Assembly (NCBI RefSeq): GCF_008710745.1
Contig: NZ_VYSA01000002.1
Location: 806,001-870,000, forward strand
Reading direction: 5' to 3'
Source: Microbacterium rhizomatis
GTDB lineage: Bacteria > Actinomycetota > Actinomycetes > Actinomycetales > Microbacteriaceae
Length of the DNA: 64,000 nucleotides
Shown: positions 32,877 through 42,079 of the stretch, piece after piece
Layout of the letters: every line of letters begins with the position of its first letter
How positions within the stretch are numbered: position 1 is the stretch's first letter
The notes under the pieces: model-generated
Seen by the model: the letters and a program-made list of their open reading frames with translations, nothing else
Databases searched by the model: none
Told to the model about the DNA's origin: nothing
Made by a program: the position numbers and the translations under genes

Positions 32877-33763
32877 ACAACGACGACCGGCGGCGACGCC
32901 GGGTCATCATCGACTCCGACGTCGCGAACGAAGCCGACGACCAGTTCGCCGTGGTTCACGCGCTCCTGTCGCCCACACTCGACATCCGCGGCATCATCCC
33001 GGCGCACTTCGGCACGCAGCGCACCCGCGAATCGATGCGGGCCTCGCGCGACGAGCTCGAGCGCCTCCTCGATCTCATGGACCGCACCGGAACCGTCCCG
33101 ATCGCCGACGGCGCACCGCACGCACTCGCGTCGCGCCGCGAACCGATCGACAGCCCGGGGGCTCGACTGATCATCGACGAGGCGCGACGCGGCGATGCCG
33201 GCCCGCTGTTCGTCGCCTTCCTCGGTCCGCTGACCGACATGGCCACCGCGCTGCTGCTCGCGCCCGACATCGCGCGCACCGAGACGACCGTGATCTGGAT
33301 CGGCGGTCCGCCGTACGGCGATCGCGAGTACGCCGGCACGTGGCCCGAATTCAACCTGCGCAACGACATCGCAGCGGCCAACGTGGTGTTCGGCTCGGGC
33401 ATCGCGGTCTGGCAGGTGCCGTCGAACATCTACCGGCTGACCGCGGTCGGCTATGCCGAGCTGCGCCGTCGCGTCGAGCCGCACGGCGCGATCGGCGCTC
33501 ATCTGGCCCAGGGAGTCGTGGACTTCAACACCGCCCACCACCCTGTGCCGGTGGAGTCGCGCGCGCTCGGCGATTCCCCGGCGATCGCCCTCATGCTCGA
33601 CCCGCACAGCGCCTCCTTCCGCCGCCAGCCGCCGGTGCGCTTCACCGCGAACGGCGCCTACGAAGCCGCCGATGTCGGGGGCGAGATCCGCGTGGTCGAG
33701 CAGATCGACGTGCGGTTCTTCCTCGAGGACATGTTCGCGAAGATCGCCGAGTTCGCCCCCTAG
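32873..33763 (+). CDS. Nucleoside-hydrolase-like protein (IunH superfamily)
   Basis: This protein of about 296 residues starts with the calcium site of nucleoside hydrolases, VIIDSDVANEADDQFA (D-x-D-x(5)-DD), and retains the later Asn-rich loop (GTWPEFNLRNDIAAA). The family cleaves the N-glycosidic bond of ribonucleosides. Here it is translationally coupled to a GlcD-like oxidase (GTG 32873 overlaps its TGA) in a locus for plant sugars, so a substrate other than nucleosides is possible. No nucleoside transporter or base-salvage gene is nearby. It converges on the LacI gene, with the two stops 9 bp apart. Confidence 0.82.
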   Translation: MNNDDRRRRRVIIDSDVANEADDQFAVVHALLSPTLDIRGIIPAHFGTQRTRESMRASRDELERLLDLMDRTGTVPIADGAPHALASRREPIDSPGARLIIDEARRGDAGPLFVAFLGPLTDMATALLLAPDIARTETTVIWIGGPPYGDREYAGTWPEFNLRNDIAAANVVFGSGIAVWQVPSNIYRLTAVGYAELRRRVEPHGAIGAHLAQGVVDFNTAHHPVPVESRALGDSPAIALMLDPHSASFRRQPPVRFTANGAYEAADVGGEIRVVEQIDVRFFLEDMFAKIAEFAP

Positions 33764-33772
33764 GTGGGCGCG

Positions 33773-34780
33773 CTACGGGCGGGTCGAGTCACGGACGACC
33801 AGCTCGGGGCGGAACAGCACGGTGCGCTCGTCTCTGGGCACGCCGTCGCCGAGTTCGCGCAGCAGCAGGTCGACGGCCGTGTAGCCGATGAGCGTCGCCG
33901 GCTGACGAACCGAGCTGAGCGGCACGACCGCGGCCGACGCGAAGTCGATGTCGTCGTAGCCGATCAGGGCGATGTCTTGCGGCACACGGAGGTCGTCGAT
34001 CATGACGAGCGCCTGCAGGAGCCCCACGGCCAGCAGATCGTTCGCCGCGAAGATCGCGTCGGGTCGCTCCGCCGCCGGGCGCGCGGCGATCTCCTCGCCG
34101 GCACGGCGGCCCTCCAAGACGGTGAGCGCGCCCATCTCGATCACCTCGAGCGTGGCCCCGGGGGTCTCGGCGACGGCGCGGCGTGCACCCTCGAGGCGAT
34201 CGGCGACCTGCCGGATCGACGGCGGTCCGCCGACGAACACCAGGCGCCGCCTCCCGATCGCGGTGAGGTGCCCGGCGGCGAGCTCGCCCCCCTCGACATC
34301 GTTCACGGCGACCGAGCAGAAGCTCTGGTCGTCGGTCGTGCGGTCGACCAGCACGACGGGCGTGCCGCCGGCCCTGAGGCGTTCCAGTCGCGGCACATCC
34401 TCGTCGACGGGTGTCACGAGAACCCCGTTCACGCGCTGCTCCTGGAACAGGTCGAGGTACGACGCCTCTCGGGCGGCGTTCTCGTCGCTGTTGCCCAGCA
34501 GGATCGTCATACCGTCCTCGGCGGCGCGATCCTCGGCACCGCGCGCGATATCGGTGAAGAACGGGTTCCGGACATCGAGCACGATCAGCCCGATGCTGCG
34601 ACTGCGACCGGCCCGCAACTGCCGTGCGGCGTCATTGCGGACGAAACCCAGGTCGGTGATCGCCCGCAGGACCCGCTCGACGGTCGCCGGGGCGACCTTC
34701 GCCGGCTGATTCAGCACGTTCGAGACCGTTCCGACCGACACGGATGCCGCGGCGGCGACGTCACGCACACTCACTGCCAC
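33773..34780 (-). CDS. LacI-family regulator, probable repressor of the rhamnose genes
   Basis: This 335-residue protein has the LacI helix-turn-helix (VSVRDVAAAASVSVGTVSNVLNQP), the hinge LGFVRNDAARQLRAGRS and a periplasmic-binding-type sensor domain (IGLIVLDVRNPFFTDIARGAE, IGYDDIDFASAAVVPLSSVRQ). It is the last gene of an operon behind two GH78 rhamnosidases. Near-palindromic LacI-type boxes (TGAAACGATTCA) lie before that operon, before the importer and around the rhaM promoter. It is therefore the best candidate to bind them, with L-rhamnose or rhamnulose as likely inducer. It starts at GTG 34780; a second GTG two codons later is possible. Confidence 0.88.
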   Translation of the reverse strand: MAVSVRDVAAAASVSVGTVSNVLNQPAKVAPATVERVLRAITDLGFVRNDAARQLRAGRSRSIGLIVLDVRNPFFTDIARGAEDRAAEDGMTILLGNSDENAAREASYLDLFQEQRVNGVLVTPVDEDVPRLERLRAGGTPVVLVDRTTDDQSFCSVAVNDVEGGELAAGHLTAIGRRRLVFVGGPPSIRQVADRLEGARRAVAETPGATLEVIEMGALTVLEGRRAGEEIAARPAAERPDAIFAANDLLAVGLLQALVMIDDLRVPQDIALIGYDDIDFASAAVVPLSSVRQPATLIGYTAVDLLLRELGDGVPRDERTVLFRPELVVRDSTRP

Positions 34781-34822
34781 CTCGACCCCTCCTCATCGTC
34801 GGACTGTGCCAGAGTGTATCGG

Positions 34823-37645
34823 TCAGGCGCCGGAGCGACCGGCCGTGAGCCGCTGCAGGCTCTCGGCAACAGCATCCCGGACATCCAGCCCCACGATGTT
34901 CGAGAGCGACTCGCCCAGGTCGCGTCCCTCGAGCCAGCGCGTCTTCGTGCGGATCGTCAGCGCCGCAGAAGGCTTGTTCGCCTCGAGCACCTCGAGCACC
35001 GCGGCGTAGGCCTCGGGGTCGTCGACGATCGCGGCCAGGCTCGACGAGAGCCCGACGTGCGACGGCGGCAGCGCGGCCGGCGCGTCGGTGACCTCCCACG
35101 AGTACGTGCCCGATCCGACGTGGTGCTCGGTGCCGTCCGGCAGCACGACATCCGCTTCGGTGTTGGGAGGGATCACCGCTTCGATCCGGACGACGCCGTC
35201 GACGCGGGACCAGGCCGATCGCGCGCGACCATAGGGCGTGAGGTGCTCGGCCGACGCCGAGTCGAACCCGGCCAGCGGGTGCGGCTCGATGCGGATGCGC
35301 GCGTAGCCGGGGGCCGCGGGTGCGAGTCCTGCCACCGCGCGGTGCAGCCAGTCGCCGATCGCGCCGAACGCGTAGTGGTTGAACGACGTCATCTCACCCG
35401 GGTTGATCGTGCCGTCCGGCAGCATCGAGTCCCAGCGCTCCCAGATCGTCGTCGCGCCCATCGTCACGGGGTACAGCCACGACGGGTTCTCGGTCTGCAC
35501 GAGCAGGCGCCGCGCGACCTCGAGGTGGCCCGTGCGGGTCAGCGCGTCCTGGATGATCGGCGTGCCGACGAAGCCGGTGCCGATGCGGTAGCCCGACCGG
35601 CGGGTGAGTTCGGCGAGCCGATCCCCCAGAGCGGCGTGCTGCGCGGCGGGTGCGATGTCGAAGACGATCGCCATCGCGTAGGCCGTCTGCGCGTCCGAGA
35701 CCATCCGCCCCGAGGGCGTCAGATACTCGCGCAGGAACGCCGCGCGCACCTCCTCCGCGATGGCGGCGTACCGCTCGGCCTCGTCGTCGTAGCCGAGCAG
35801 CGCGGCCGCGCGCGCCACATTGCGCGTGGAGAGGAACAGGTGGGCGCTGGCGACGATGTCGGCGTCGGTCTTCGCATCCGCGGGGAGCTCGGGCGGAGCA
35901 TCCGGATCGAGCCAGTCTCCGAACTGGAATCGCCCCTCCCACAGCCGCCGCGGGCCGGCGATCTCGAGGATCGCGTCGGCCCACGAGCGCATGCTCGGGT
36001 ACTGGCGGGAGAGCGTCGCCGTGTCGGCGAAGCGCTCGTGCAGCACCCACGGCACGACGGTGGCGGCATCGCCCCACGCCGCCGCGGGGCGCGCAGGCCC
36101 GAGCACGTTCGGCACGACGAACGGCACGATCCCGTGTTCGTCGGCCTGCTCGAGGGCGAGGTCGCGCAGCCACGAGTCGAGGAAGCCGCGCACGTCGTAG
36201 AGGAAGCTCGCGGTCGGTGCGAACACCTGGATGTCGCCCGTCCAGCCGAGCCGCTCGTCACGCTGCGGGCAATCGGTCGGTACGTAGAGGAAGTTGCCCC
36301 GAAGGCCCCAGACGACGTTCTCGTGCAGCTGGTTCACGAGCGGATCGGATGCCTCGAACCAGCCGGTGCGCTCCATATCGCTGTGGATCACGACCGCCGT
36401 GACATCCGCGGGGTCGAACTCGCCCGGCCACCCGGCGACCTCGGCGTACCGGAACCCGTGGAACGTGAACTCGGGCTCCCACACCTCGACGCCGGAACCG
36501 GCGAGCGTGTAGCGGTCGGTCGCCGCCGCCTGCCGGAGCGGCCGGGTGCCCAGCTCGCCGTGCTCGAGCACCTCGGCGTGGCGGAGGGTGATCTCGGTGC
36601 CCGCAGGGCCGCTGACCCGGATGCGGAGGCGCCCGACGAGGTTCTGCCCGAAATCGAGCACGGTCTGCCCGCTCGGGGTCGTGATGACCTCTCGCACCCC
36701 CACCTCCTCGATGCGCCGGACGAACGGCGACACGCGGGCCTCGGGCACGACGATGTCTGCGGCGGCGCCTACGGGGCTCCACCCGGCTGCGTCGTAGCCG
36801 GGCTCGGCGAATCCGCGGCCCGCCGCGTCGACGAGCGACCGGCGGGCATCGAAGCTCTCGCCGGCGTACAGCCCGCTGGCGGTGATCGGGCCGGTCGACG
36901 CGTGCCACGAGGCATCCGTCGTGATCCACTCGGTCGCGCCGTCCGCGTACTCGACGAGGAGCTGCCCGGCGAACCGCGGCTGGTCGCCGTAGATCGGCTG
37001 CGCGTTCTCGCGGAAGCCGAAGTACTCGGTGCCCCACGCGCCCGCGAGCCGCACGCCCCAGGCGTTGCGTCCCGCGACGAGCAACGACGTGACGTCGGTC
37101 GTCTCGTGGATCGTCCGGTGGTTGTACGGTGTCCAGCCCGGCTTCATCACCTGGTCGTCGACGTCGGTGCCGTTCAGCGCCGCCTGGTAGACCCCGACCG
37201 CGGTGGCGTAGAGGGTCGCTCGCCGAACGCCCTCGCGGACGTCGAACTCGGTGCGGAGGTAGGCCGGCTCGGCGACCCCCGACGGCTCTGCGAGCCCGAT
37301 CGGCGACGCCGTCCACTCCCCATCACCGAGGAAGCCGCCGACGATCGATCGCGATTCGCTCCACGGCCCGGTCTGCCCGTCCGAGCCGGTCACGCGCACC
37401 CGGAGCGACACCCGCTCGCGCGGCGCAAGGGGGGTGAACGGCCAGGCGATCTGGGTCGATTCACGCCCGTCGATGACGTGAACCGTCGTGGATCCCCCCC
37501 TGTCGAGTTCGAGCTCGGCCGACGACTGCCGCCAGTCCGAGGCATCCGTCTCGGTGACCCAGCCGATCACCGGCTCGGGTGAGGGGACGGTGTCGCTCGT
37601 GTACGGCGCGTCGGTGACGATGCGGGCGATCGCGGGGGTGCTCAT
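34823..37645 (-). CDS. GH78 alpha-L-rhamnosidase (second in operon)
   Basis: This 940-residue glycosidase has N-terminal beta-sandwich domains, an (alpha/alpha)6 barrel and a C-terminal beta domain. The family hallmark PTDCPQRDERLGWTGDIQVF, with its acidic catalytic-region residues, is intact, as are WTPYNHRTIHETTDVTSLL and TSFNHYAFGAIGDWLHR. No signal peptide is present, so it removes rhamnose from imported glycosides. ATG 37645 has AAGGAG upstream. It lies 34 bp behind a second, clearly different GH78 gene and 42 bp before the LacI gene. Two rhamnosidases suggest distinct linkages or aglycones. Confidence 0.93.
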   Translation of the reverse strand: MSTPAIARIVTDAPYTSDTVPSPEPVIGWVTETDASDWRQSSAELELDRGGSTTVHVIDGRESTQIAWPFTPLAPRERVSLRVRVTGSDGQTGPWSESRSIVGGFLGDGEWTASPIGLAEPSGVAEPAYLRTEFDVREGVRRATLYATAVGVYQAALNGTDVDDQVMKPGWTPYNHRTIHETTDVTSLLVAGRNAWGVRLAGAWGTEYFGFRENAQPIYGDQPRFAGQLLVEYADGATEWITTDASWHASTGPITASGLYAGESFDARRSLVDAAGRGFAEPGYDAAGWSPVGAAADIVVPEARVSPFVRRIEEVGVREVITTPSGQTVLDFGQNLVGRLRIRVSGPAGTEITLRHAEVLEHGELGTRPLRQAAATDRYTLAGSGVEVWEPEFTFHGFRYAEVAGWPGEFDPADVTAVVIHSDMERTGWFEASDPLVNQLHENVVWGLRGNFLYVPTDCPQRDERLGWTGDIQVFAPTASFLYDVRGFLDSWLRDLALEQADEHGIVPFVVPNVLGPARPAAAWGDAATVVPWVLHERFADTATLSRQYPSMRSWADAILEIAGPRRLWEGRFQFGDWLDPDAPPELPADAKTDADIVASAHLFLSTRNVARAAALLGYDDEAERYAAIAEEVRAAFLREYLTPSGRMVSDAQTAYAMAIVFDIAPAAQHAALGDRLAELTRRSGYRIGTGFVGTPIIQDALTRTGHLEVARRLLVQTENPSWLYPVTMGATTIWERWDSMLPDGTINPGEMTSFNHYAFGAIGDWLHRAVAGLAPAAPGYARIRIEPHPLAGFDSASAEHLTPYGRARSAWSRVDGVVRIEAVIPPNTEADVVLPDGTEHHVGSGTYSWEVTDAPAALPPSHVGLSSSLAAIVDDPEAYAAVLEVLEANKPSAALTIRTKTRWLEGRDLGESLSNIVGLDVRDAVAESLQRLTAGRSGA

Positions 37646-37679
37646 GGTTCTCCTTCGAACGTGAGGGTGAGTGTTCTGG

Positions 37680-40400
37680 TCAGCGACCGGCGACCGCCGG
37701 CTGGGTGACCGTGAGGTGATGGATGCCGTGGGTCAGGGTCGTGCCGGCCTCGGCCGGCGCCGCGGCGCCGTCGATCGAGACGGTCGAGCCCGCCGTCACC
37801 GGCAGATCGAGCACCGCTCGAGCGCCGAACGGAACGGTGAGAGCGATCTCGAGGGCGTCGCCGTCCCGTCGCCAGTCGATCGCGAGCTCGCCGAGCCCGG
37901 TCGCGATGGTCGCGGCGGCGTGGTCGATACCGACCGCGGGGCGCGGGGCGACGTGCACCGTGCGGTAGCCCGGGTCGGCGGGATCGGGCGCGAGCCCGGC
38001 GACGTTGCGGTAGACCCAGTCGATCATGGCGCCGTACGCGTAGTGGTTGAACGACAGCATCCCGCCGCTCTCGCCGCCGCTGTTTCCCGCGTCCATATCT
38101 CCGCCGTGGATCGAGCCGTCGGGCTTGATCGCATCCCACCGCTCCCACACCGTCGTCGCGCCGCGGTCGACCTGGTAGAGCCACGACGGAGCGTCATGGC
38201 GGAGCAGCATGCGGTACGCCTCACCGATGTGGCCGTTGTGCGAGAGCGCGAAGAGCACGAGCGGGGTGCCGAGGAAGCCGGTCGAGATGCGCCCCTCGGC
38301 CGCGACGACGTTCGCCGCGAGATCGTCGGCGATCGCGACCCGTCGCTCCGCGGGCGCGATGTCGAACTCGAGGGCGAGGGCGGCGCCGGTCTGCGTCGTC
38401 ACGGCCCGTTCGCCCCACCGCGCCCACGTCGCGTCGGCGACGGTTCTCGCGAGCTCGTCGAGCTCGTCGGCCGCGGCCGGGTCGCCGACGATGCGTTCGG
38501 CGCGGGCGAGGAGCCGGGTCGAGTGCACGTAGAACGCGTTGGCGACGTAGTCGCTGTCGACCTTCGCCTCCCACGGCCGCGCCGCGGGGGCATCCGGGTC
38601 GAGCCAGTCGCCGTACTGGAACGGCTCCGTCGGCAGCACGACGCCGTCTCCGGCCCGGCGGCGCAGGTGCGCGACCCAGCGCCGCATGCTGTCCAGCTGT
38701 CGTTCGAGCACTTCCGCGCTGCCGTAGGACTCGTACACCGCGAGAGGAACGATGGTCGCGGCATCCGCCCAGCCTGCGCGCCCCATGTTGTCGGTGGGGG
38801 TGCCGCCCATGAGCATGTCTTCGCGGCGGATGATGTCGGGCACCACCGAGGGCACCCCGCCCTCATCGGTCTGATCGATCTCGAGGTCGCGCAGCCACGA
38901 CGTCCAGAACGCCTCGGTGTCCAGCAGCGTGTTGGCGGTGGCGGCGAAGGCCTGGGCGTCTCCGGTCCAGCCGAGCCGCTCGTCGCGCTGCGGGCAGTCG
39001 GTGGGGACCGAGACGAAGTTGTCGCGCTGCGACCACAGCACGTTCGAGTGGAACCGGTCGAGGCTCGCATCGGACGAGCGGAACGTCGAGCGGGGGGCGA
39101 GATCGCTCGAGATCGCGATCGCCGTCGCCGAGACGACCTCGGCGCCCGTGACCACGTCGGAGTAGCGGAACCCGTGGAACGTGAAGACCGGCTCGAGCAC
39201 GTGCTCGCCGCCCGAGGCGAGCGTGTAGACGTCGGTCGCCTTGGCCCGTCGCAGGGCTGCGGTGTGCAGCGCCCCCGACGGCTCGAGGACCTCGGCGTGC
39301 CGGATCGTCACGACATCTCCCGCTTTTCCCCGCACGACCAGCCGCACCCAGCCCGAGATGTTCTGGCCCGAGTCGAGGAGTACGCGATCTGCTCGCGGCT
39401 CGATCGTCATCGGCCGTTCTTCGATGACGCGCACGGGCGCCGCACTCCGCGGTTCGAACAGCGACAGATCGGTGTCGATGACGGATGCCGCGGCCCACGC
39501 GCCGTCGTCGAAGCCGGGCTCGTGGACCCCGACCGCCTCGAGGTTGTGGTCGATGACGGTTCCCTCGTAGATGCCGGCGGAGCGGATCGCGCCGAACCCG
39601 CCGCGCCACGTCTCATCGGTCGCGATCGTCGTCGTCGCACCGGACGCGTCGGTGATCTCGAGCTGCGCGAGCACGCCCGAGCTCGTGCCGTAGATCTCTT
39701 TGCGGTACGCGAAGCCGAAGTGGCCGCGGTACCAGCCGTCGCCGACGGCCGCGACGATCACGTTCTCGCCTTCGCGCAGGAGGGAGGTGACGTCGACCGT
39801 GTCGATCAGGATGCGGGCCTGGTACGAGGTCCACCCCGGGGTGAGCAGCGCATCCGAGACGCGAACGCCGTTGATCCAGGCATCCACCACGCCCAGTGCG
39901 CTGAGGCGCAGGCGGGCCGCGGCCGGGGTTGCGTTCACCGTGAACTCGCGTCGGAGAACCGGGACAGGGCCCCCGACCTCGCTCGGAATCCCGACGACAC
40001 GCGCGTTCAGTCCCAGGCCTTCGACACCGGCCTCGACGACGAGCGGCTCGCTCCACGCCGTCCAGCCGGCGGAGGTGGCGATCCGCACCGCGAAGGAGCG
40101 CCGCTCGCGCGGTGCGAGGTCGAGCCCGGCGGCGATGCCGATCGAGTCATCGCCGCGTACGACCCCGTGCGAATCCTGCGCCCCACCCTCGGGCCCCGAC
40201 GCGATCTCGTACGCGAGCTGGCTCGCGGCCGGGAGATCGCTCTGGGCACGCCAGCTCAACCGCACGCCACGGCCCGGGACGCCGAGCAGGCCCGCTCCGT
40301 GCTGCGTGCGCAGTTCGACGACGCGCGTCGACGGGTCGGTCGACGTCGTGTCGGGGAGCGTCTGCTCGGTCTGCACCGTCGTTTCGGGAGATGCCGTCAT
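37680..40400 (-). CDS. GH78 alpha-L-rhamnosidase (first in operon)
   Basis: This 906-residue enzyme has the same domain order as its downstream neighbour, with the hallmark PTDCPQRDERLGWTGDAQAF and SFNHYAYGAMIDWVYRN, but only moderate overall similarity, so it is not a recent duplicate. It is cytosolic. ATG 40400 is preferred because AAAGGA precedes it at normal spacing; longer frames would run into the operator region. The promoter region upstream, shared with the divergent importer, carries three LacI-type boxes. It leads the operon GH78, GH78, lacI. Confidence 0.93.
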   Translation of the reverse strand: MTASPETTVQTEQTLPDTTSTDPSTRVVELRTQHGAGLLGVPGRGVRLSWRAQSDLPAASQLAYEIASGPEGGAQDSHGVVRGDDSIGIAAGLDLAPRERRSFAVRIATSAGWTAWSEPLVVEAGVEGLGLNARVVGIPSEVGGPVPVLRREFTVNATPAAARLRLSALGVVDAWINGVRVSDALLTPGWTSYQARILIDTVDVTSLLREGENVIVAAVGDGWYRGHFGFAYRKEIYGTSSGVLAQLEITDASGATTTIATDETWRGGFGAIRSAGIYEGTVIDHNLEAVGVHEPGFDDGAWAAASVIDTDLSLFEPRSAAPVRVIEERPMTIEPRADRVLLDSGQNISGWVRLVVRGKAGDVVTIRHAEVLEPSGALHTAALRRAKATDVYTLASGGEHVLEPVFTFHGFRYSDVVTGAEVVSATAIAISSDLAPRSTFRSSDASLDRFHSNVLWSQRDNFVSVPTDCPQRDERLGWTGDAQAFAATANTLLDTEAFWTSWLRDLEIDQTDEGGVPSVVPDIIRREDMLMGGTPTDNMGRAGWADAATIVPLAVYESYGSAEVLERQLDSMRRWVAHLRRRAGDGVVLPTEPFQYGDWLDPDAPAARPWEAKVDSDYVANAFYVHSTRLLARAERIVGDPAAADELDELARTVADATWARWGERAVTTQTGAALALEFDIAPAERRVAIADDLAANVVAAEGRISTGFLGTPLVLFALSHNGHIGEAYRMLLRHDAPSWLYQVDRGATTVWERWDAIKPDGSIHGGDMDAGNSGGESGGMLSFNHYAYGAMIDWVYRNVAGLAPDPADPGYRTVHVAPRPAVGIDHAAATIATGLGELAIDWRRDGDALEIALTVPFGARAVLDLPVTAGSTVSIDGAAAPAEAGTTLTHGIHHLTVTQPAVAGR

Positions 40401-40450
40401 GGCGGGAGTCCTTTCGGCGCTCGACCGCGTCGAGGAGCGCGCCCCCATCC

Positions 40451-40462
40451 TGAAACGATTCA
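40451..40462. promoter_or_regulatory. LacI-type operator (rhamnose regulon)
   Basis: TGAAACGATTCA, identical to the box at 44835-44846, lies 51 bp before the GH78 start in the divergent promoter region. Confidence 0.65.
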
Positions 40463-40527
40463 TAGTCGAATGTCAAACATCCCGACGACATCGGTGAGGA
40501 CGACGGCACGGCGTTATCCGATCGTGA

Positions 40528-40539
40528 TGAACCGATTCA
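40528..40539. promoter_or_regulatory. LacI-type operator (rhamnose regulon)
   Basis: TGAACCGATTCA differs from the consensus box by one base and lies midway between the divergent genes. Confidence 0.55.
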
Positions 40540-40586
40540 ATCTTTGATTGACGACCGGCCACCCGGAGACGTACGGTACGGGGAGT

Positions 40587-40598
40587 TGAATGGTTTCA
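40587..40598. promoter_or_regulatory. LacI-type operator (rhamnose regulon)
   Basis: TGAATGGTTTCA is a symmetric variant of the same box on the importer side, 70 bp before the binding-protein ATG. Confidence 0.55.
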
Positions 40599-40667
40599 AT
40601 ACTTTCGACATCTCAGACCGGCAGCGAGGGCGGACTGTCCGCTCAGCTTTTACGAGGAGGTAAAAGG

Positions 40668-41996
40668 ATGAAGAACTCCCTTACCCGGAGGGTGCTCACC
40701 GCATCGGTGGGAGTGGCTGTTCTGGCCATCCCGCTCGCAGCATGTTCCGGCGGCGGCGGTGGTTCCAGCAGTGGAGGCACGACCGAGATCACGTATCTCA
40801 CGCAGAGCGACGACGCGAACACCGCGCAGGCGAAGGCGCTCATCGCGGCGTTCGAGAAGGCGAACCCCGACATCAGCGTCAAGCTCGACACGCAGCCCGG
40901 CGGCACCGAGGGCGACAACCTCATGAAGACGAAACTGTCGACCGGTTCGATGGACGACGTCTTCCACTACAACTCCGGCTCGCTGCTGCAGGCTCTGAAC
41001 CCCGATCAGACGCTCGTCGACCTCAGCGACCAGAGCTGGGTGAGCACCCTCACCGACGATTTCAAGCAGGTCGTCTCGACCGACAACGGCCTGTACGGCG
41101 CGCCGTGGGGCACGTCTTTCGCCGGTGCGGTGCTCTACAACAAGAAGGTCTACTCGTCGCTGGGCCTGACGGTCCCCACGACGTGGGCCGACTTCATCGC
41201 CAACAGCGAGAAGATCAAGGCGACCGGCAACGGCATCACGCCGATCCTGCAGTCGTACGGCGACACCTGGACGAGCCAGCTGTTCGTGCTCGGCGACTTC
41301 GCCAACGTGTCGGCGCAGGATCCGAACTGGGCGAAGAACTACACCGCGAACGACCCGAGCGCCAAGTACGTGAACGAGCCGGCCTTCGCGGGCTTCGCGA
41401 ACCAGCAGGAGGTCTTCGACAAGAAGCTCATGAACGAGGACTTCGCGTCGATGACCAACGCACAGGCGATGGATGCTCTGGCCAACGGCCAGGCCGCCCA
41501 GTACCCGATGCTCTCGGCGACGATCGCCACGGTCCAGCAGAACGAGCCCGACAAGACCGATGACATCGGCGTGTTCGCCCTGCCGGCCGCCAACGCGTCC
41601 GACACGTCGATCACGATGTGGCAGCCGAACGGCATCTACATCGCAAAGACCGCCGAAGGGGCCAAGCTCGACGCCGCGAAGAAGTTCGTGGCATTCGCGA
41701 ACTCGTCCGACGGCTGCGCGGTGCAGAACGACGCCGGTGGGGCCGCGGGACCGTACGTCACGAGCGCCTGCACGCTGCCGAGCACCGCTCCGGCGCTGAT
41801 CGGCGACATCCAGAAGTACTTCGACGCAGGCAAGACGGGTTCGGCTCTGGAGTTCCTCTCCCCCATCAAGGGACCGAACCTCGAGAACATCACCGTCGCC
41901 GTGGGATCCGGCATCACGTCCGCGAAGGACGGCGCCGCGCAGTACGACGACGATGTGAAGAAGCAGGCCCAGCAGCTGGGGCTGTCCGGCTGGTGA
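40668..41996 (+). CDS. Sugar ABC transporter substrate-binding lipoprotein (rhamnose locus)
   Basis: This 442-residue family-1 solute-binding protein has a lipoprotein signal: MKNSLTRRVLTASVGVAVLA leading to the lipobox LAAC and a Gly/Ser linker. The body has the MalE-like marks DDVFHYNSGSLLQALNP, LYGAPWGTSFAGAVLYNKKVY and MWQPNGIYIAKTA. ATG 40668 follows AGGAGG. It diverges from two rhamnosidases under LacI-type boxes and is followed by two permeases. The likely cargo is thus a rhamnose-containing oligosaccharide or glycoside. Confidence 0.93.
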   Translation: MKNSLTRRVLTASVGVAVLAIPLAACSGGGGGSSSGGTTEITYLTQSDDANTAQAKALIAAFEKANPDISVKLDTQPGGTEGDNLMKTKLSTGSMDDVFHYNSGSLLQALNPDQTLVDLSDQSWVSTLTDDFKQVVSTDNGLYGAPWGTSFAGAVLYNKKVYSSLGLTVPTTWADFIANSEKIKATGNGITPILQSYGDTWTSQLFVLGDFANVSAQDPNWAKNYTANDPSAKYVNEPAFAGFANQQEVFDKKLMNEDFASMTNAQAMDALANGQAAQYPMLSATIATVQQNEPDKTDDIGVFALPAANASDTSITMWQPNGIYIAKTAEGAKLDAAKKFVAFANSSDGCAVQNDAGGAAGPYVTSACTLPSTAPALIGDIQKYFDAGKTGSALEFLSPIKGPNLENITVAVGSGITSAKDGAAQYDDDVKKQAQQLGLSGW

Positions 41997-42030
41997 GACC
42001 CGCGCTGATCTGCTGAGATCGGCACAACCC

Positions 42031-42060
42031 GGGGCCGGCGGCGGCATCGTCGCCGGCCCC
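42031..42060 (+). terminator. Intercistronic hairpin after the binding-protein gene
   Basis: GGGGCCGGCG (42031-42040) pairs perfectly with CGCCGGCCCC (42051-42060). As in the first importer operon, it separates the binding-protein gene from the permeases and probably lowers or differentiates downstream expression. Confidence 0.75.
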
Positions 42061-42079
42061 GACTCGATGAGGAGTGGAT

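Noticed and set aside
33764..37582. A plus-strand open frame of over 1,200 codons opposite the LacI and GH78 genes
   Set aside because: It is antisense to a complete GH78 enzyme and a LacI regulator with intact motifs; its translation is Arg/Gly/Asp-rich and featureless, as expected for a shadow frame in GC-rich DNA.
37671..40547. A plus-strand open frame of over 950 codons opposite the second GH78 gene
   Set aside because: Same reasoning: the minus-strand GH78 protein carries the family hallmark, and the opposite frame has no recognisable domain.
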